Counted from the first letter of the stretch, positions 1 through 13,014 are shown. The stretch: DNA of 64,000 nucleotides from Nectonema munidae (GCA_030549495.1 JAUIRK010001009.1:124001-188000), one strand, 5' to 3'. The notes: generated by a model not told the origin, from the letters alone. Numbers and translations are program-made.

Positions 1-618
1 TAAGTAGTTTTCCACTAAAATGTTAAAAATGCAAATATTCACATTTTAGCTTCTGTGAAAAAAATGAGTTTGAATTAGGCCACAATAACAATATTAACAA
101 AAAAGGAGTATAAAAGTCTAGGCCCGCATCCCATATTTGATAGAGAGAGGTATTTTAGGTATTATTTGTCGTGGACATACGTACACCTAGAGTGCTATGG
201 AGAGAAATTTCTCATTCAGAATTAATTAGAGTTAATTTTTCTTCTTTCTTTTGTTTCCCCCTCGTAACTTGATTTTGGTCATCATATGGAGTTGTTGAAA
301 TCTCGATGAAGTTGCAAGACCTCCTTTTCCCCTCCTTTGAAATCTCGCACTGCCATTACATGTTTGTTTTTTTTGAAATAAAATTATCTATCTATCTATC
401 TAGTCATGAAGTATGGTGAAAATATATGAAAATGACAAAAATTATTTAATTGAATAAATAACACCCACTTGACTTACAAAGTAGGTAGATAGATTGACGT
501 ACTTGAATAAGTGCACCCAAAACCAGCTATCTAACACAAGGATGTGATTGTTGACTCAAAGAGAATCAGCGTGAATAACACTTCCCTTGACAAGATACAA
601 AAATGAAAAAAGGCGCAC
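1..618. other. intronic sequence of DCTN1 at the window edge, with a TATC microsatellite
   Basis: No exon was found between the donor at 618 and the left edge, so the next dynactin exon must lie outside the window. A short (TATC)n run sits at about 388-402. Otherwise this is AT-rich sequence without recognisable structure. Confidence 0.5.
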
Positions 619-3600
619 TTAACAACAGCCTGCTTGAGCTTGTCGCTATTTTCGCTGTTGCTCTCGGCGACGCCCAGAGCACTTCCCCGGCTGCTCCTCT
701 TACACTTTTCCAGTTCTTCTTCCAGCTTCTCCACTTTGTTGGAGAGCGCATCACAACGCTCTTCAGCCCATTCCTTGTCCAGAACCGCCATTTCATACCT
801 CTCTTTCTCACTCTCATCGTCCTCCTTCGCTCGCATTCTCTCTTCTTCAAGCTTCTTCTGCAACTCCTTGTGTGCGATTTGCATTTTTGCCTTATACTCC
901 ATCAACTGCTGCTTTTCAATCATCACTTTGCTCAATTCTGTCAACTTTGTCTTGTCCTCGCTCCTCTTCATCTTTAATGTCTCTACCTTGCTTTCCAAAT
1001 CCGCAAGCTTTAACTTTAACAAGCCTTGAAACAAAAATTATAAAAATATCGCAAGTTTCTCAAGATGAAAAAAGACTTAGAAAGTAAACATTTTGACTAA
1101 TGCTTTTAAAAACCTCTTGGGCATAATATAATGAAAGTACGAAGAGGTTTTGGCGTATTTTTAAACCTAATTTTTTTCGTAATGTAAAATCGCATCCGAA
1201 TAAAAAATACAATATTTAGAAAAATTATTGAAATTCGGAAAATAACTTTAAAATAGTAATAGTGGAATTTAAATAGGCAAGAATGTTTAATGTTAACTTA
1301 ACTAATGCTTTCATATTCTTTCTGCAAGCAATTGTATCTTTTTTTTTTATCTAACTCATTTATTCTAAATACAATACCAAATTCTGAAATCATTTTGTGT
1401 TTGAAACCTAAATTAAAAGTATTTTATGAAAATCTAAGCATCTTCTACTGCATCTTCTTTTTAGTTTCAATCTATTATCGTTTATTTAAAGCGCAAAATA
1501 TTCGTTAAACACTAACTTCGGTAATCGGTAATGATAAAATGATATCAGCCAATATTTCCAGAATAGCATTTTTATTCAGCCAGCATTGAAAAAGATCTTT
1601 AGATTTATTAATTCTATTACCCACATCAAATTTTCTAACTTTTTTTCTCTTTCTTTTAAAATTGTTGATTGCTTTATTGATTTGTTTTTGATGACAAAAA
1701 GTAACATCTAATCTAAAGCATACACTAATGCAGCAATGTATAATGGATCAGAGGATGTAGATGTGACTCTGACATCACACTCAACCCATCTTGAGAAGAA
1801 GTGTATATGTATGCGTCGAAAGAAGAAAGTGTATAATGTTAGGTTTGTGTGTAATGTGTTCACATGTCTGATGAGTGCAGAATAAAAATTTAAGGAAGTT
1901 TTATCGTAATAAAATTAAAATCGTACAGAATGTCTATATTTATGGTATTTCAATTTTTCCATACGTAACTTTGAACCGTAATTTTATCAAAAAAGTTATC
2001 GCATCGCACCGCAATATCGAAACTTAATGTACTGTATGCCATTACTGTGAAAGAGTACATAAAAAATAAAGTAGTAAAATGAATATTTGAGTTGGTTTTA
2101 AATGCCATTGATAATAATCATTTTCCCCCGATCGATTATTATTGTTATTACTTGTAATAATACTCACGAATTGAACACTGAAAACAATTTTGCCAGTATA
2201 TGGAAGACGAGAATGAATCTTACTGCAAACTTAGAACTACATCTCGCTAAGAAAATGTATCGCCGTTAAGAATGAGCCATAAAATATCGATTGTAATGAT
2301 TTACGTCATCTCAAATGATGATAATTCTTGTATTTATCTTATTTCACACTTCATTGATAGAAAAAATAAGAAGAAAAAGGTTAAAACAAATTTTTTATGC
2401 AAAATGAAATCCACATTCGTGTTAAACTTGAAACTCAAACGCACGTTTAGTTTGTTAGTTTTATTCTTTATTTACTAAACAATTTGTATTCCCTAAGTGA
2501 GGAGTACGCACAATGCGTCGCACATCCACTGAAAGAAAAGAGAAACAAACCTTCTGCACTGCTTGTGCCAACACTGACTCTTTCTTCTTCACAAGCATCA
2601 TCAAGAGTTTCCACGTTACTCGCATCATTCCCTGATTTGCTTTTGGAGGGGATCTTGGAAGATAATCCTCTGACAAAGCTGGATCTGCCGCTGCCCTCCA
2701 ACTTGGACGAAGACCTCTTAACTGGCAAAGCACTTTCAAGCACCGGCTGTGTCTTTTTTATCTTAAGCACGAGAAATGAGCAAGCACTTCTTGCACAAGT
2801 ACAAGAGAGAATGCACGCAAGTGTGTGAAAGGAAATAAAGCCTACGCCAACTTTCGAAAGCTTTCAAGGCTAGTGGGAACCCAATTTTAAGAGAAATGAA
2901 CATCCTTGGCTTTGAATGCATGCAATTCGATCGAAAAAGAAAGCAGACGCTGGGTCTCCAAAATTCTGGCGCTTAAAGGCTTAGCAAAAGCAGGGAAATT
3001 GTTGGGAAGTTAGTTTTGCTAATGCATGGCCTAGTGATGCATCGATCTCAATGTTTCTCCGATGGCAATTCCGATTCCGATACTAAGAAATAATTATGAG
3101 TATGAATACATTTTTTAGTATTTTGTATTGATGGCTTGATAATAATTAATAAAAGTCTCCCTTAATGCAAAAGCATGAGCTTGTCTCGCGTGGTTCCTTC
3201 TCGAAGAGTAAACTTGTGCAACAAAATACGCTAAAGTAGTGAAAATAATGAGATATTCAAAGTGGAGGAAATGAAGGAAAATGGGTTGACATTATAAGTG
3301 AACGAGTCCTAACTACATTTATGAATTTAGTATATTTTTTACATGAAAATGTGAGCAAAAACAGACGATTAGTCCTCAAAATTCTGGTTCGGAAAGGGTT
3401 AACGTAGTAATTTTCAGAGCTAAGTATAGAAATATGGCAATTTAAAAGTTGATAAGTAAAGAGAGAGGAATATATTTTAATAAAACATTGAGACAACATA
3501 TAAATATTTGAAAATTAAATGATATATTTTAAAAAATATTTATTAACAATATTTCAATCTAGTTACATTATTGCTATCAAAGACTTGTCTAATATGTAAT

Positions 3601-6600
3601 AATAATAATATAAAAAGGAAAGTTAAAAGGGGAGACTTTTTACAGACTACTCTCAAAATTAATGCAAACTTAGACTGTGTTAGATGATGTGAAATAAAAC
3701 CGGACGACGTGTTTCATGATTGTGATGTTTTAACCACACACAACGTTGTCTATTTTTACTGTAGGAAGGTTCATTTTACAGATATGAAGTGCAAACAGCC
3801 TTATGATGGGCTTAACCTTTTTTTTATTTGAATCCAAGCTCCTCATTATGCAAAGCTATCCGGTAAGCAGCGCTTCCCAACGTCTGGTAAATTACTCTCT
3901 CCCGCTAATTCAACAATTTTCAGGGGTAAAATGAGGTGTATCTAATTATAATTAACTTTTTTACTTAATCTAGTAATAATAATCTAGTAATAATTATTAG
4001 ATTTTAATATAAGCATATTTATGAAAAGAAAAACTATTGCATTGGTAACTAATTGCTTCGTAGGGGAATCCACCATGAAAGCAAGTGAAGCATTGAAGAT
4101 TCAATTCCAAAATTCAAACTTAGATTTGAGGATCAGTTGATTCCACAACTCTTTTTCAAAGGGATTTAAGTTTGTTATCAATTTGAACAAGATTTTCCAC
4201 AGCTCCGGAAACTAAAACAGACAAAAGGACGCGTTAGGATTGTTCTAATGATGTTAGGGTTGCTTTTTCTTTATCAAAACCTAGAAGAGCATGACTATCC
4301 TTTGATGTAAACCTAGAAAAATCTAAAAGCGCGTGTTTTACAAACTTAATAAGTTCTTTCACAAAAATTACAAACTTGTTAAACAAAAAACCAAAGAGTC
4401 TAAAGATATACCATAAAAAATATCATGGGCAAAAACAGCAATATCCAAACAAAGGTAGAGAATTTTCAAGAGTCTAAACAATATACTAATATAAATGAGT
4501 AACATAAAGAAAGGTTGTACAAAATCGATCAATTAAAATATGAAGAAAAAAACAAAGCTATTGGTGTGATAAAGTACCAATAGAATCACGAAAATGCGTA
4601 TGAAGAAGAAGTTTGAATTTATTCTAAAAAAATCATAGACCAAAGTCTGCAAAGTAGAAAGATCCTTGATGAATGGAGAAAAGGCATTTTAATTTTCAAA
4701 AACAAAAGCGACATTTTAAATTCTTCAAACAATGGAGGAATTGAATTGCTGAGCCATTTATGATTCTTTAGACAAATACAAAGATTAATTGGTGAAAGAA
4801 TAAGAAGGCATATTGATATTAGTGAAGAACAATAGAGATACTCATTGTGTTTTTTCTGATATGATAGAAAATATGCACAAAAACAGCAAAACAATTGTTA
4901 GAACTAGTTTGAAAGAGTAAACCGTTTACAGTCACAGCTGGATTACATCAGGACTAATCCCAATCGTTTTCCATTACTATCTTATTAGAGAAGGTATACA
5001 GAAAAGTATTCCCTGACAAAGGATGTCTCTTGATGATATAGTACTTTGAGCAAGAAATGGAACAACTGAGACTTTTCCTATAATTTATTTTGCCGCCTTG
5101 AACTTCCTTGAGATGTAAAAATGTAAACGCTTTCTTAAAAGTACGCACGCTTATAATCCGCTTTGCTCCTTACCCTCTCTCTCTGCTTAGAGCAGTGGTT
5201 CTCAACTAATGGTCCATGGACCACTAGTGGTCCATGATATTTTGAAATATTTTATACTAATTATTTGATGTAATTTTTCAGAATTTTATTTGAATAAATA
5301 TATTAAAAATAAAATGCTTTTTGATTTATAATTGATTTACACTTACTCAGATATAAAATGGTCCACAATATTTTTTAATTTATATACTGGTCCACGACCT
5401 AAAATGAGTTGAAAACCACTGGCTTAGAGTCTGGCGAAGGGGTTGCTGAGATTACGAAAAGAAAAAACCAAATATAAAAGTGTTTTAATGCAAATACTTT
5501 ATACGCAATTAAAATTGATTAATATCCCATTAAAAATGGGGTGAAATAGATATAGAAAATAGGGGTATTTTATGTGCTAAAAAAGTGTTTGCTAAAGTTA
5601 AAGATAAAATTTATGAAAAAATAGTACAGCCAGCAATGTTGTATTGAGTCCAAATTTGAGCCATAACAAGGAAGCAAGAAACAAAGTTAGATATAGCAGA
5701 CTCAAAAATGTGCAGATCGTTGTTAGAAAAGACTAAGATACAAGAAAGCTCCAAAAAATTAATTTGGGAAAAAGTATGGGAACGAGTATAATAAGAAAAT
5801 GGCTTCCAAACAAACTGATATGAAGTCCGCATTTTAATTTGATACTAGCAAAACGAAATTCCCGCTTATCAAGGATATCTAAAAGAAACAAGAAGGTTTC
5901 TGGCCTTTTTGCCTTAGATTTACTATTAAAGTATTTGCCATCCGTATACAATGCTTCCAATAAGGACTCGATTACAGTAATAAATTAATTTTATACCAAT
6001 TTTTTAATTATAATATATGGAAAATAATACTTGAATTCTTAAGTGGGGGAATCCAAACTATTATAGACGAGAGTCTGGAATGATAATTGTGTTTTCTTTA
6101 AAACTTCAAATTTTAGTTATTGATAGCCTCAAAAATTAATAGCTTGGCCATTGAAGACTGAGAATATTCTCTTCTAAATGCTTAATGTATTTTCTCTTTT
6201 TGGTCTAATTAAAAGTATACGAAAATTTGCAATTACTCCTTCAGGTCGTAAATACGCTTCACACAAGACCCGTAATAATCAACGCCCATATCAAAAACAG
6301 AGCTTGTTAAAAAAATATGGACCTTTGTCCCGATAAATACATCATATGTTTTTGACTATAAAAATGGAGTAAGCGAAAAAATGTTCGAATCTTCTATTTT
6401 ATTTGCATTTAAAAAGTTTCTCAAAAATTTAAAATTTGGAGCTCAACATTAGATTTATTTTATTAACCCATTTAAGGCCAAACAAAGAAGACAATATCTA
6501 AAAAAAAGAAGACGATTTATATTCAAAAAATTTAAAAAAAAAAAAGAAAAAAAAAAAATTACTTCCCCCAAAAAAAAAATGGCCGTAAATGGGTTAATAT

Positions 6601-7705
6601 GCGAAATATATTTAAACGAAGAAGCTTCCATTTTCAAAAATTCTTTCTATTCTGAGATTTAGAAACTACGATAGAAGTCATGTTTGTTTGCAAACGTTCA
6701 CTCGCTTACCCTTTTAATGTCCCAAGAATAAAAGATTTAAAAATACCTGATTGAATTTGACAAAAAGACCATGATTATCGTCACACTCAAAATATTTTTT
6801 CCCATTGACAGTTCCATTATTTTTACCAATGGCCTCACTTAAAACGAGTCCAACCTAAATAAAAACCGTCTATTATTAAGTATATATCTGATATCTTCAA
6901 TTGATAGAGGATATCATCACAGGTCGCATACTGGTTCACTAACCAATCGTGTCTCTAAGATGGGTGTGCATGAAATAAAATTGGAAAAATATCAACTTCA
7001 TTTATGAAGACTATAAAAGGAAGTATCAAAAGATGTAATTATTTTGCCTGTATATTTTTTCCCTAGATAAATAGAAAGGTGAGGTATACAATTAAATTGT
7101 TTAGGAACATTATGAAGTTAAGAAATGGTCTCCGTATTGAACATTAGGTTCCTTTACTGAAAAATATACGAAGGATACGATCTATTCTCTAATAAAACAT
7201 TTTTAAAAACCATTATTTACTTTCTATTCTAAGAACTCCTGTCTAAAAATGTATTTTATGAGATTTTTATGAATATCAAAAATAAGACAGTAAATTTTGC
7301 TCTTTTCTCGGTATTTTTTTATTGCTTACATTTCCGATGAATTCATTTTGTTGTTATAAAAAAGGTAAAGGTACAGTGGGTGTTTTCATCAAGAAGGCAT
7401 ATATGCGTCGCTTGTATAGAACTATAAGAAAGTAGGCTTGATGCGGGATCGAACCCAAGACCTTTTGTTATCGAAACGCAGTACCTAACCAAACTTACTC
7501 ATTCTCTTAGTGATGGGTGTAGCTACGCAAAAATTTCATTGATAAAATGAATTAACCGAGAGTTAACGAATCAATAAAAAATTCAAAATATTAGTTATAC
7601 CCAATATCCCGATGAAAAGTCACATCGTCCAACATACGCAACTTGACCAGAAATATCCTTTCCAACAACAGAAACCGTTTCACCAATCTTAACCTCCATG
7701 ACGGT
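619..7705 (-). CDS. DCTN1: Dynactin subunit 1 (p150Glued), 5' part of the gene
   Basis: p150Glued is the largest dynactin subunit and links cytoplasmic dynein to microtubules. Four coding exons are readable. Exon 1 is 7601-7699 (ATG at 7699, 33 codons, preceded by a possible acceptor at 7706). Exon 2 is 6747-6854 (36 codons), exon 3 is 2551-2761 and exon 4 is 619-1024. Phases join cleanly: 0, 0, 1, then 2. Exons 1-2 form a CAP-Gly domain (GQVAYVG, YWVGLVL, the microtubule-binding GKNNG, KKYFECDDNHGLFV). Exon 3 encodes a Ser/Lys-rich basic linker of about 70 residues. Exon 4 encodes the start of coiled coil 1, with LADLESKVETL, EMAVLDKEWAEER and a final LKQAVVK that match the dynactin pattern. 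The N-terminus is about 20 residues shorter than in vertebrates. Introns are 746, 3985 and 1526 nt; the second carries LINE and hAT debris. The donor after exon 4 (GTGCGC) is weak and was chosen by homology. Confidence 0.92.
3032..3100. repeat. hAT-like terminal repeat fragment
   Basis: A segment beginning TAGTGATGCATCGATCTCAA lies in the second DCTN1 intron. Its near-exact reverse complement is found at 63,334-63,354. The motif resembles hAT terminal inverted repeats. No partner end is clear here, so this is probably a solo end of a non-autonomous element. Confidence 0.4.
4480..5850 (+). mobile_element. RTE-type LINE reverse transcriptase fossil
   Basis: Broken reading frames on the plus strand still show reverse transcriptase blocks in order. 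An EWRKGILIFKNKSD plus GIELLSHL block lies at about 4665-4755, followed by RRHIDISEEQ near 4805. The FTVTAGLHQG block is near 4922 and the catalytic-box remnant SLDDIVL near 5030. A post-RT block, VQPAMLY followed by ETKLDIADSKMCRSLL, lies at about 5624-5735. This order and wording fit the RTE-like LINEs whose products are often annotated as craniofacial-development-like proteins. Several stops and frame changes make it dead. It lies inside DCTN1 intron 2 and is split by the hAT MITE at 5193-5421. Confidence 0.7.
5193..5421. mobile_element. hAT MITE with perfect 8-bp target duplication
   Basis: A 229-bp element begins CAGTGGTTCTCAAC and ends GTTGAAAACCACTG, which is a classic hAT terminal inverted repeat. 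It is flanked by identical 8-bp copies of GCTTAGAG at 5185-5192 and 5422-5429. It has no coding capacity. It interrupts the RTE LINE fossil and is therefore younger than it. Confidence 0.9.
6467..6593. mobile_element. piggyBac-type MITE, copy 1
   Basis: Ends CCCATTTAAGGCCA and TGGCCGTAAATGGG are inverted repeats, bounded on both sides by TTAA (6463-6466 and 6594-6597), the piggyBac target duplication. The 127-bp interior is poly(A)-rich and non-coding. Related copies lie at 17,650-17,755 and 36,185-36,314. Confidence 0.85.
7366..7505 (-). repeat. tRNA-derived SINE, family 1, copy a
   Basis: On the minus strand a tRNA-like head (D-arm-like TTTGGTTAGGTA and box-B-like GGGTTCGATCCC at 7445-7456) leads into a body ending CACTGTACCTTTACCTTTTT. 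The same head, body and tail occur near 19.7, 33.8 and 39.8 kb. It lies just inside DCTN1 intron 1. Confidence 0.7.
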
Positions 7706-9110
7706 CTAGGGAGAAAAATAATTTAAAATAAAAGCATGAATCGTTTTTACTATTTCATTATTATATTAGTAATCTTTGTCGAATAAGGTCACACCAAATA
7801 ATGTTAAACATCCTAAAAATATTTTCTAGCATCCAATCTAATTGCTTCAAAAAATTCAAAATGCTAATGAATGGAAAACTTGAAGTTGATTTGCATTTGA
7901 GACACTATTTCATAGGGATATGCAATTAGATTGGTCGTAAATTTTATATCTATACAGTGATATTTTTCATTCTGAATTTCTTTTTGCCAATTTTGAAGCA
8001 AAAAAGATAAATACTAGATGACTGATACCAACACAAAACTTAAAAAAGCAAAACAACAAAATCAGCCTTGAAATGTGACACAGACGGTAGTTAGCATCGC
8101 GAAGGAAACTTGAATCGAGAACTACAAGCCATGAAAAACTTTAAATGTAGAAATGTTATTCTTTTGGAATACATTGAAAAACATAGACCGAGCAACTTAA
8201 TTAACGATATGCTTTGCAAATCGGACTAAGTTGTCTTTTATGATGGATTTGAATGAGTTCTGAGCTTAAAAAACTAAAATGCCCGAAAACCAAAACCCCC
8301 TAAAACAAAACGTACAAAAACCATAAATAGCCAGAGACTAAAAAAACTAAATTGCTAAATACACAGGCCTACAAAATTGGACTTTCGCAGAATTGCCTTA
8401 AATGTGTGATATGTATTTATACATTTCAAGGAACAAAGTGGATTACAATTATCATTTAACTAAGATGGGTTGGAAACCTGAAAATTTAGAATAAGTCAGA
8501 GTTATCCAAACGGTCACATGCCAATATGTGAAACTCTCAAGGAAATTTTAAACTTAAATTAAATTTGCGTATCTTTTTCCTTTTGTTTGAAAGAGAGAGT
8601 CTTTTAGATGAATAAGGTTGACAACTTTTTGTAATTGAACAAGGAACATCACGAATGATTCATCAGAAAAAAAACTTTGAACTGAGATTGGTTGGCAAAT
8701 ATTCAGGCCTGATAATTATTACCTGATATAAGATACACGATACTGATAAAAAAAAGCGTAAGATCATCAAGAAGATTCTTTAATCAGAATGCTTTCAGAG
8801 CGGAAAAAACTGTTCAAAATAAATACTTAAAAAAGTTTTTTCGAACACAAATTGAAGAAATTAAATTTCTAATGAAAAAAAAGCTACCAAGAAGGGATCA
8901 TCATAGAATGAATAGTAAAATCACATACTACGTAGAGACTACGAGCCAATAACGAATTTGTAGCCAAAACGATGGAGGTCCTATCGAGATACCTAATTTA
9001 TTGACAAATGAAATATTTTGAGTGAATTAAACACCTAAAGTTGGTTTATTAAATAAATTAAGGAAATAATTAGGAGAGAAATACTGCAAGGAGAATTTTG
9101 AAGTTTATAT
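7706..9110. other. intergenic stretch, nothing recognisable
   Basis: This AT-rich sequence lies upstream of the DCTN1 start. I saw no long open frame, no RNA gene and no repeat ends. It should contain the DCTN1 promoter and perhaps a 5' UTR exon ending upstream of 7706, but no specific site can be supported. Confidence 0.4.
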
Positions 9111-9114
9111 ATTT

Positions 9115-9770
9115 GACATAGATTTACAGGTTAAATCGATTTTTTGACAGGTTTTATTGATTTGATAAAAAATGAACATCACCATTAAATTCTACAAACT
9201 TAAAAATGGGTATATACTATATATGTATAAAAAAAGTTTTATAAGAATAAAAATTTTAATTTTGACATGGGCTGCCATATTTAAATTATTTTTTGTCAGT
9301 TTTGACTGATTTCCATAAAATAGGAATATCACCAATAAACACAGAGTAATTGAAAATTGGTATATATGTATAAAAAACTTTATATAATTATTTGGATAAA
9401 ATGTTTCTTTTTGAGATAAATCAATTTTTTGACAGGTTTGATTGATTTTCAAAAAAATGAATATGACCACTGAATTCAACATGCTTGAAAATGGATATAT
9501 ATGTGTAAAAAAACTTTATATAATTACTTAGATAAAAAGTTTCTTTTTGAGATCAGCTGTGACATTTAGATCAATTTGTTGACAGGTTTGATTGATTTTC
9601 AAAAAAATGAATATCACGACTGAATTCAGCATACTTGAAAATGAATATATATTGCGTAACTTATTGAGATGAGCTGTCAAATATAAATCAAATTTTTGAC
9701 AGGTTTCATAAAAAAAATGGACATCCCGACTGAATTCAGCATAGTTGAAATATATATGTAACATTAAAAA
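9115..9770. repeat. degenerate tandem array, five units of about 120-150 bp
   Basis: The motif TTTTTTGACAGGTTTGATTG followed by a patch around GAATATCACGACTGAATTCA recurs near 9141, 9290, 9425, 9574 and 9694. Spacing is about 149, 135, 149 and 120 bp. Open frames on the minus strand here repeat one another and are a by-product of the array, not genes. The copies have drifted, so this is an old satellite-like or minisatellite block. Confidence 0.7.
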
Positions 9771-9822
9771 TATTTATTAAAACTTTTTAATATCTGAGAA
9801 AAATAGGGGGTGGGGGGCACTT

Positions 9823-9838
9823 CCCCCCCCCCCCCCCC
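9823..9838. repeat. poly-C tract of 16 nt
   Basis: Sixteen consecutive C residues follow a G-rich stretch (five then six G around 9806-9817). The two could form a short G/C hairpin. Compare the G tracts at 33,242, 37,424 and 59,093. Confidence 0.9.
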
Positions 9839-10209
9839 TTAGTACTTGAGAAGACAAATTTAGCCCAAGACTAATAGGATTAACATTGACGAACACTTGT
9901 AGAAATAAATGTTTTTATTCAATACATTTGATCTAAGCATGGCAAGTGTGGAGTTAAATTTTGGCTTATATGCGATACTAGTTCATACTATGTTTTGGAC
10001 TCTTCTCCATATGTTGATAAAGAAAAAACAAATTTTGTTTATTACATTTTTTCAAATTTTTTTGATCAATTTTTTTTCCTGGTTTTAAAAATGTTATTTT
10101 TTTTGGTATCATCGATATTTCTATAGATATAGCTTCATATATGTTTTCATATATTTGAAATCAGTAAATTTTTTAATACTATACTTACTTTTAATTTATT
10201 GTTTAGTTT

Positions 10210-11330
10210 ATGTCTCATAGACATTGTAAAAATTCTCCAGATCCATTGTTATATGTGTGGGTATTAAACTGGAAAAAACAGATAGTACACAAAATTATTA
10301 AAAAATCAAAACTGTGGATTGCATATAAACTATATTTTGGAATGCCCATTGGTGACCAAGACAAATTATGGGCTCCACATGTAGTATGTAGAAGCTGTCG
10401 TTCAACCTTAGAAGGATGGTTGAGGGGAACAAGAAAAGCAATGCCTTTCGGAATTCCAAGAATATGGAGTGAACACAAAAATCATCTTAATGATTGCTAC
10501 TTCTGTATGATTGATATATCCAAGTATAGAAAAGTAAAGGGTAGACAAGCGCTTCAGCATCCAGACATGCCATCACCAAAATCACATGTTTACACGATAG
10601 CAATTTAACAATACCACTACAGCCAAAAAAAAATTTCGTTAATATTAAAAAAAAAATTTTTAAGATGAAAAATGTATATGACTTATGTGAAATTTGGGAA
10701 GAGACGAAGCAAAATTTTGAACCTGGATCCATTTCAGAACCTCACTTTCCAAATAAAACGAATAGATGATTTAATCAGAGATTTGGGACTTATTAGATCA
10801 AGACCTGAACTTTTATCTTCAAGACTTAAAGAATGGAATTTACTAAATGAAACTGCAGAATATCTGTTTACCGAAAAAGACATGGAAAATTTGAAATGTT
10901 TTATAGTATATGTAATAATCTTTGTTATTGTGATGTGATTGGATTGTTCACTTCAATTGGACTTCAAGATAATTCTAAAGAATGGCGTATGTTCATAGAT
11001 AGCATGAAGATGGGTATGATATGAATATATGAAGATGAGAATGGGTTTGGTAAAACAGTTTCTAAAGGCTCTTGATTTTGAAAGTACAAGAAATTCGTTC
11101 AATGTTTCCAAAGCTTTCTGAAGCTAAAATTAAAAATCGCGTATTCATTGGACCCGATATAAATGCAATGTTAAAATCAAAAAAAAATTAAAAGTAATGA
11201 CAAAAATTGAAAAAGAAACATGGTGGGCACTTCGTGATATAGTCCATGGATTTCTCTAAAGTAAAAAAGATCCGAAATACAAAGAACTTGTTAAAATTGG
11301 GCCAAAAAGTGTATGAAATTTAAAACTAAC
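10210..11330 (+). pseudogene. N-terminal half of a multicopy uncharacterised protein family, broken
   Basis: The 132-residue open frame at 10,210-10,608 has paired Cys motifs (VVCRSCRSTL and DCYFC) around a YFGMPIGDQDKLWAPH core. This matches, from memory, a repetitive family of large uncharacterised proteins found in hydra, spiders and crustaceans. Later blocks follow in shifting frames: SRPELLSSRLKEWNLLNE (about 10,797), DVIGLFTSIGLQDNSKEWRMFIDS (about 10,936) and KLSEAKIKNRVFIGPDI (about 11,113). Several stops and frame changes make it a pseudogene. The biochemical role of the family is unknown to me. The C-terminal half of another copy is at 17,795-18,545 on the opposite strand. Confidence 0.7.
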
Positions 11331-11483
11331 TTACTTTCAAAAAAAAGTATAGATGCTATGCCAAAACAAGTACTTATATAAAATACAATTAAATACATAT
11401 ATAAAATAGTTTATAAGGTTAAAATTACATATATAAACATTAAAAACTACAGATAAACAAAAACATTGTTACATTGTTCAGAT

Positions 11484-11990
11484 GTGTTAAAGTTGATCCT
11501 GCTTATTCAAAATCAAGGATTAAATGTCAACACAGACAATTTCTTCACAATTTAAAGTTTATGAAGGAAAGTTCTACTTTAGTGGGAACATTACAGTCTA
11601 ACAAAAGAGAAATCCCAACCCAGATAAAACTTAGAAAGATAAATTACATGAAACCAAAGGCGCTTTTACTTTAGACGATAATATTTCTTTATCATAGTAT
11701 AAAGCTAAAAATAATAAAGTAGTTTACATGTTGTCATCAATGCATGATAAAATTGAAATATCATCAGAAGAAAAAACCAAACCTGATTAAATTTTATTTT
11801 ATAACTTTATAAATGGTGAAGTTGATACAGCAGATGAAATGTAATGATGCATTCAAAGTGCAACAAGAAGATGGCCTTTATCTATTTTTTTTCAATGTTA
11901 TAGACATAGTTTGTCTCAATTCTTATATTATTTGCAAAAATCTTGAATTATTTCGTTCGAGTAGAAGGAAGTTTTTTATGGGAACGCGGG
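11484..11990 (+). pseudogene. piggyBac transposase C-terminal remnant
   Basis: Shifting plus-strand frames carry the piggyBac (DDE_Tnp_1_7) order. GTLQSNKREIPTQIKLRK is at about 11,581-11,640 and VVYMLSSMH at about 11,722. NGEVDTADEM follows at about 11,813, then a divergent RRWPL-like stretch, and VCLNSYIICKNL near 11,911. Stops and small frame changes interrupt it. It is a dead fragment of an ordinary DNA transposon, about 500 bp long, with no ends identified. Confidence 0.65.
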
Positions 11991-12076
11991 ACCTGGGGCT
12001 TTTTCTATTCTTATGTATAGATCCTGGGATTTATGACGTGAAGTTTACTCATTTATTTAATTTAGAAATACTTTAA

Positions 12077-13014
12077 TACAAAAAAGTTACAAATCCACAT
12101 GAATTTCTAGTAAAGTAACTATTTGCGAGTTACAAATAAATTTTCTATCTTTACTTTTTGCATAAATATGCTTTTTTTTCAAAAACTGGGGTGTATTTTT
12201 TCATTAGGGCCCCTCGGGCTGGGGCTGCAGCCCAATAGCCCCTATGTTAATCCGCCTGACTTTTTGAACAAAGTTGAAAACAAAGAGAAAAAGCTTTGTT
12301 AATTATTACTAGAGCTTCTAATTCTAATTAAAAAAACGAAGAACAACTTGCCGTATTGGTAAGCAAAACAAAACAAGAGTGAGTTACTAAAGATGTTGAA
12401 CACACACGTGTGCAAGTTGATCGGTATAAGTTTGTCAATGTATACTAAAAGAATAACATTTCTACATTTAAAGTTTTATCATATATATTCTTTTTGAAAC
12501 AAAATTTGGATGATTTTAAAAAATTTTATATTTATATTCTTATAAATATTTTAAAAAATTAAACTTGTAAAGTATCAGAATAAAACATGAAAAGGTTTTT
12601 CCTTTGCACAACTTTAATATTGAGAAAATGGTCAATTGCACGGCGTGGGTTGATAATATACTAATATTCTTATTTTGACCAAAATTAAAATTGATTGTAA
12701 AATACCTAAATAAGGCTTTTGAGCTTTAAATTATAAAACTTAGAAAATAAATAATAAATATGGCAAATTACAATAAAATGCAATTGAACTCTTATATACT
12801 TAAATATTGAAATCTTTAAATAAATAAAAAGTAAACGCCATTTAAAACTGGGGAAAATAGAAAAAAATAAATAATAGACAGAACTAAATATTTTTCACTT
12901 AAATTAGAAAATTAATACAGTAAACCCTCAAAAGTTGATTTTTTCCTGTATCAATCATATTTATTTTAAAAAAATTTTATACATGTGAATATATATGTTA
13001 TCCATATTATATAT
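12077..13014. other. intergenic stretch with a GC-rich repeat end
   Basis: Mostly AT-rich and featureless. A GC-rich patch at about 12,207-12,262 (GGGCCCCTCGGGCTGGGGCT and so on, ending in ATCCGCCTGAC) resembles the end of a hAT-like non-autonomous element, but no partner end was found. Confidence 0.35.

Noticed and set aside
603-1029. Plus-strand open frames of 124-131 residues rich in Leu, Ser and Phe
   Set aside because: They are the antisense reading of the dynactin coiled-coil exon.
9192-9764. Two minus-strand open frames of 78-96 residues sharing a MLNSVVIFIF segment
   Set aside because: The similarity comes from the tandem DNA array. The products are low-complexity and the frame is not kept in the other units.
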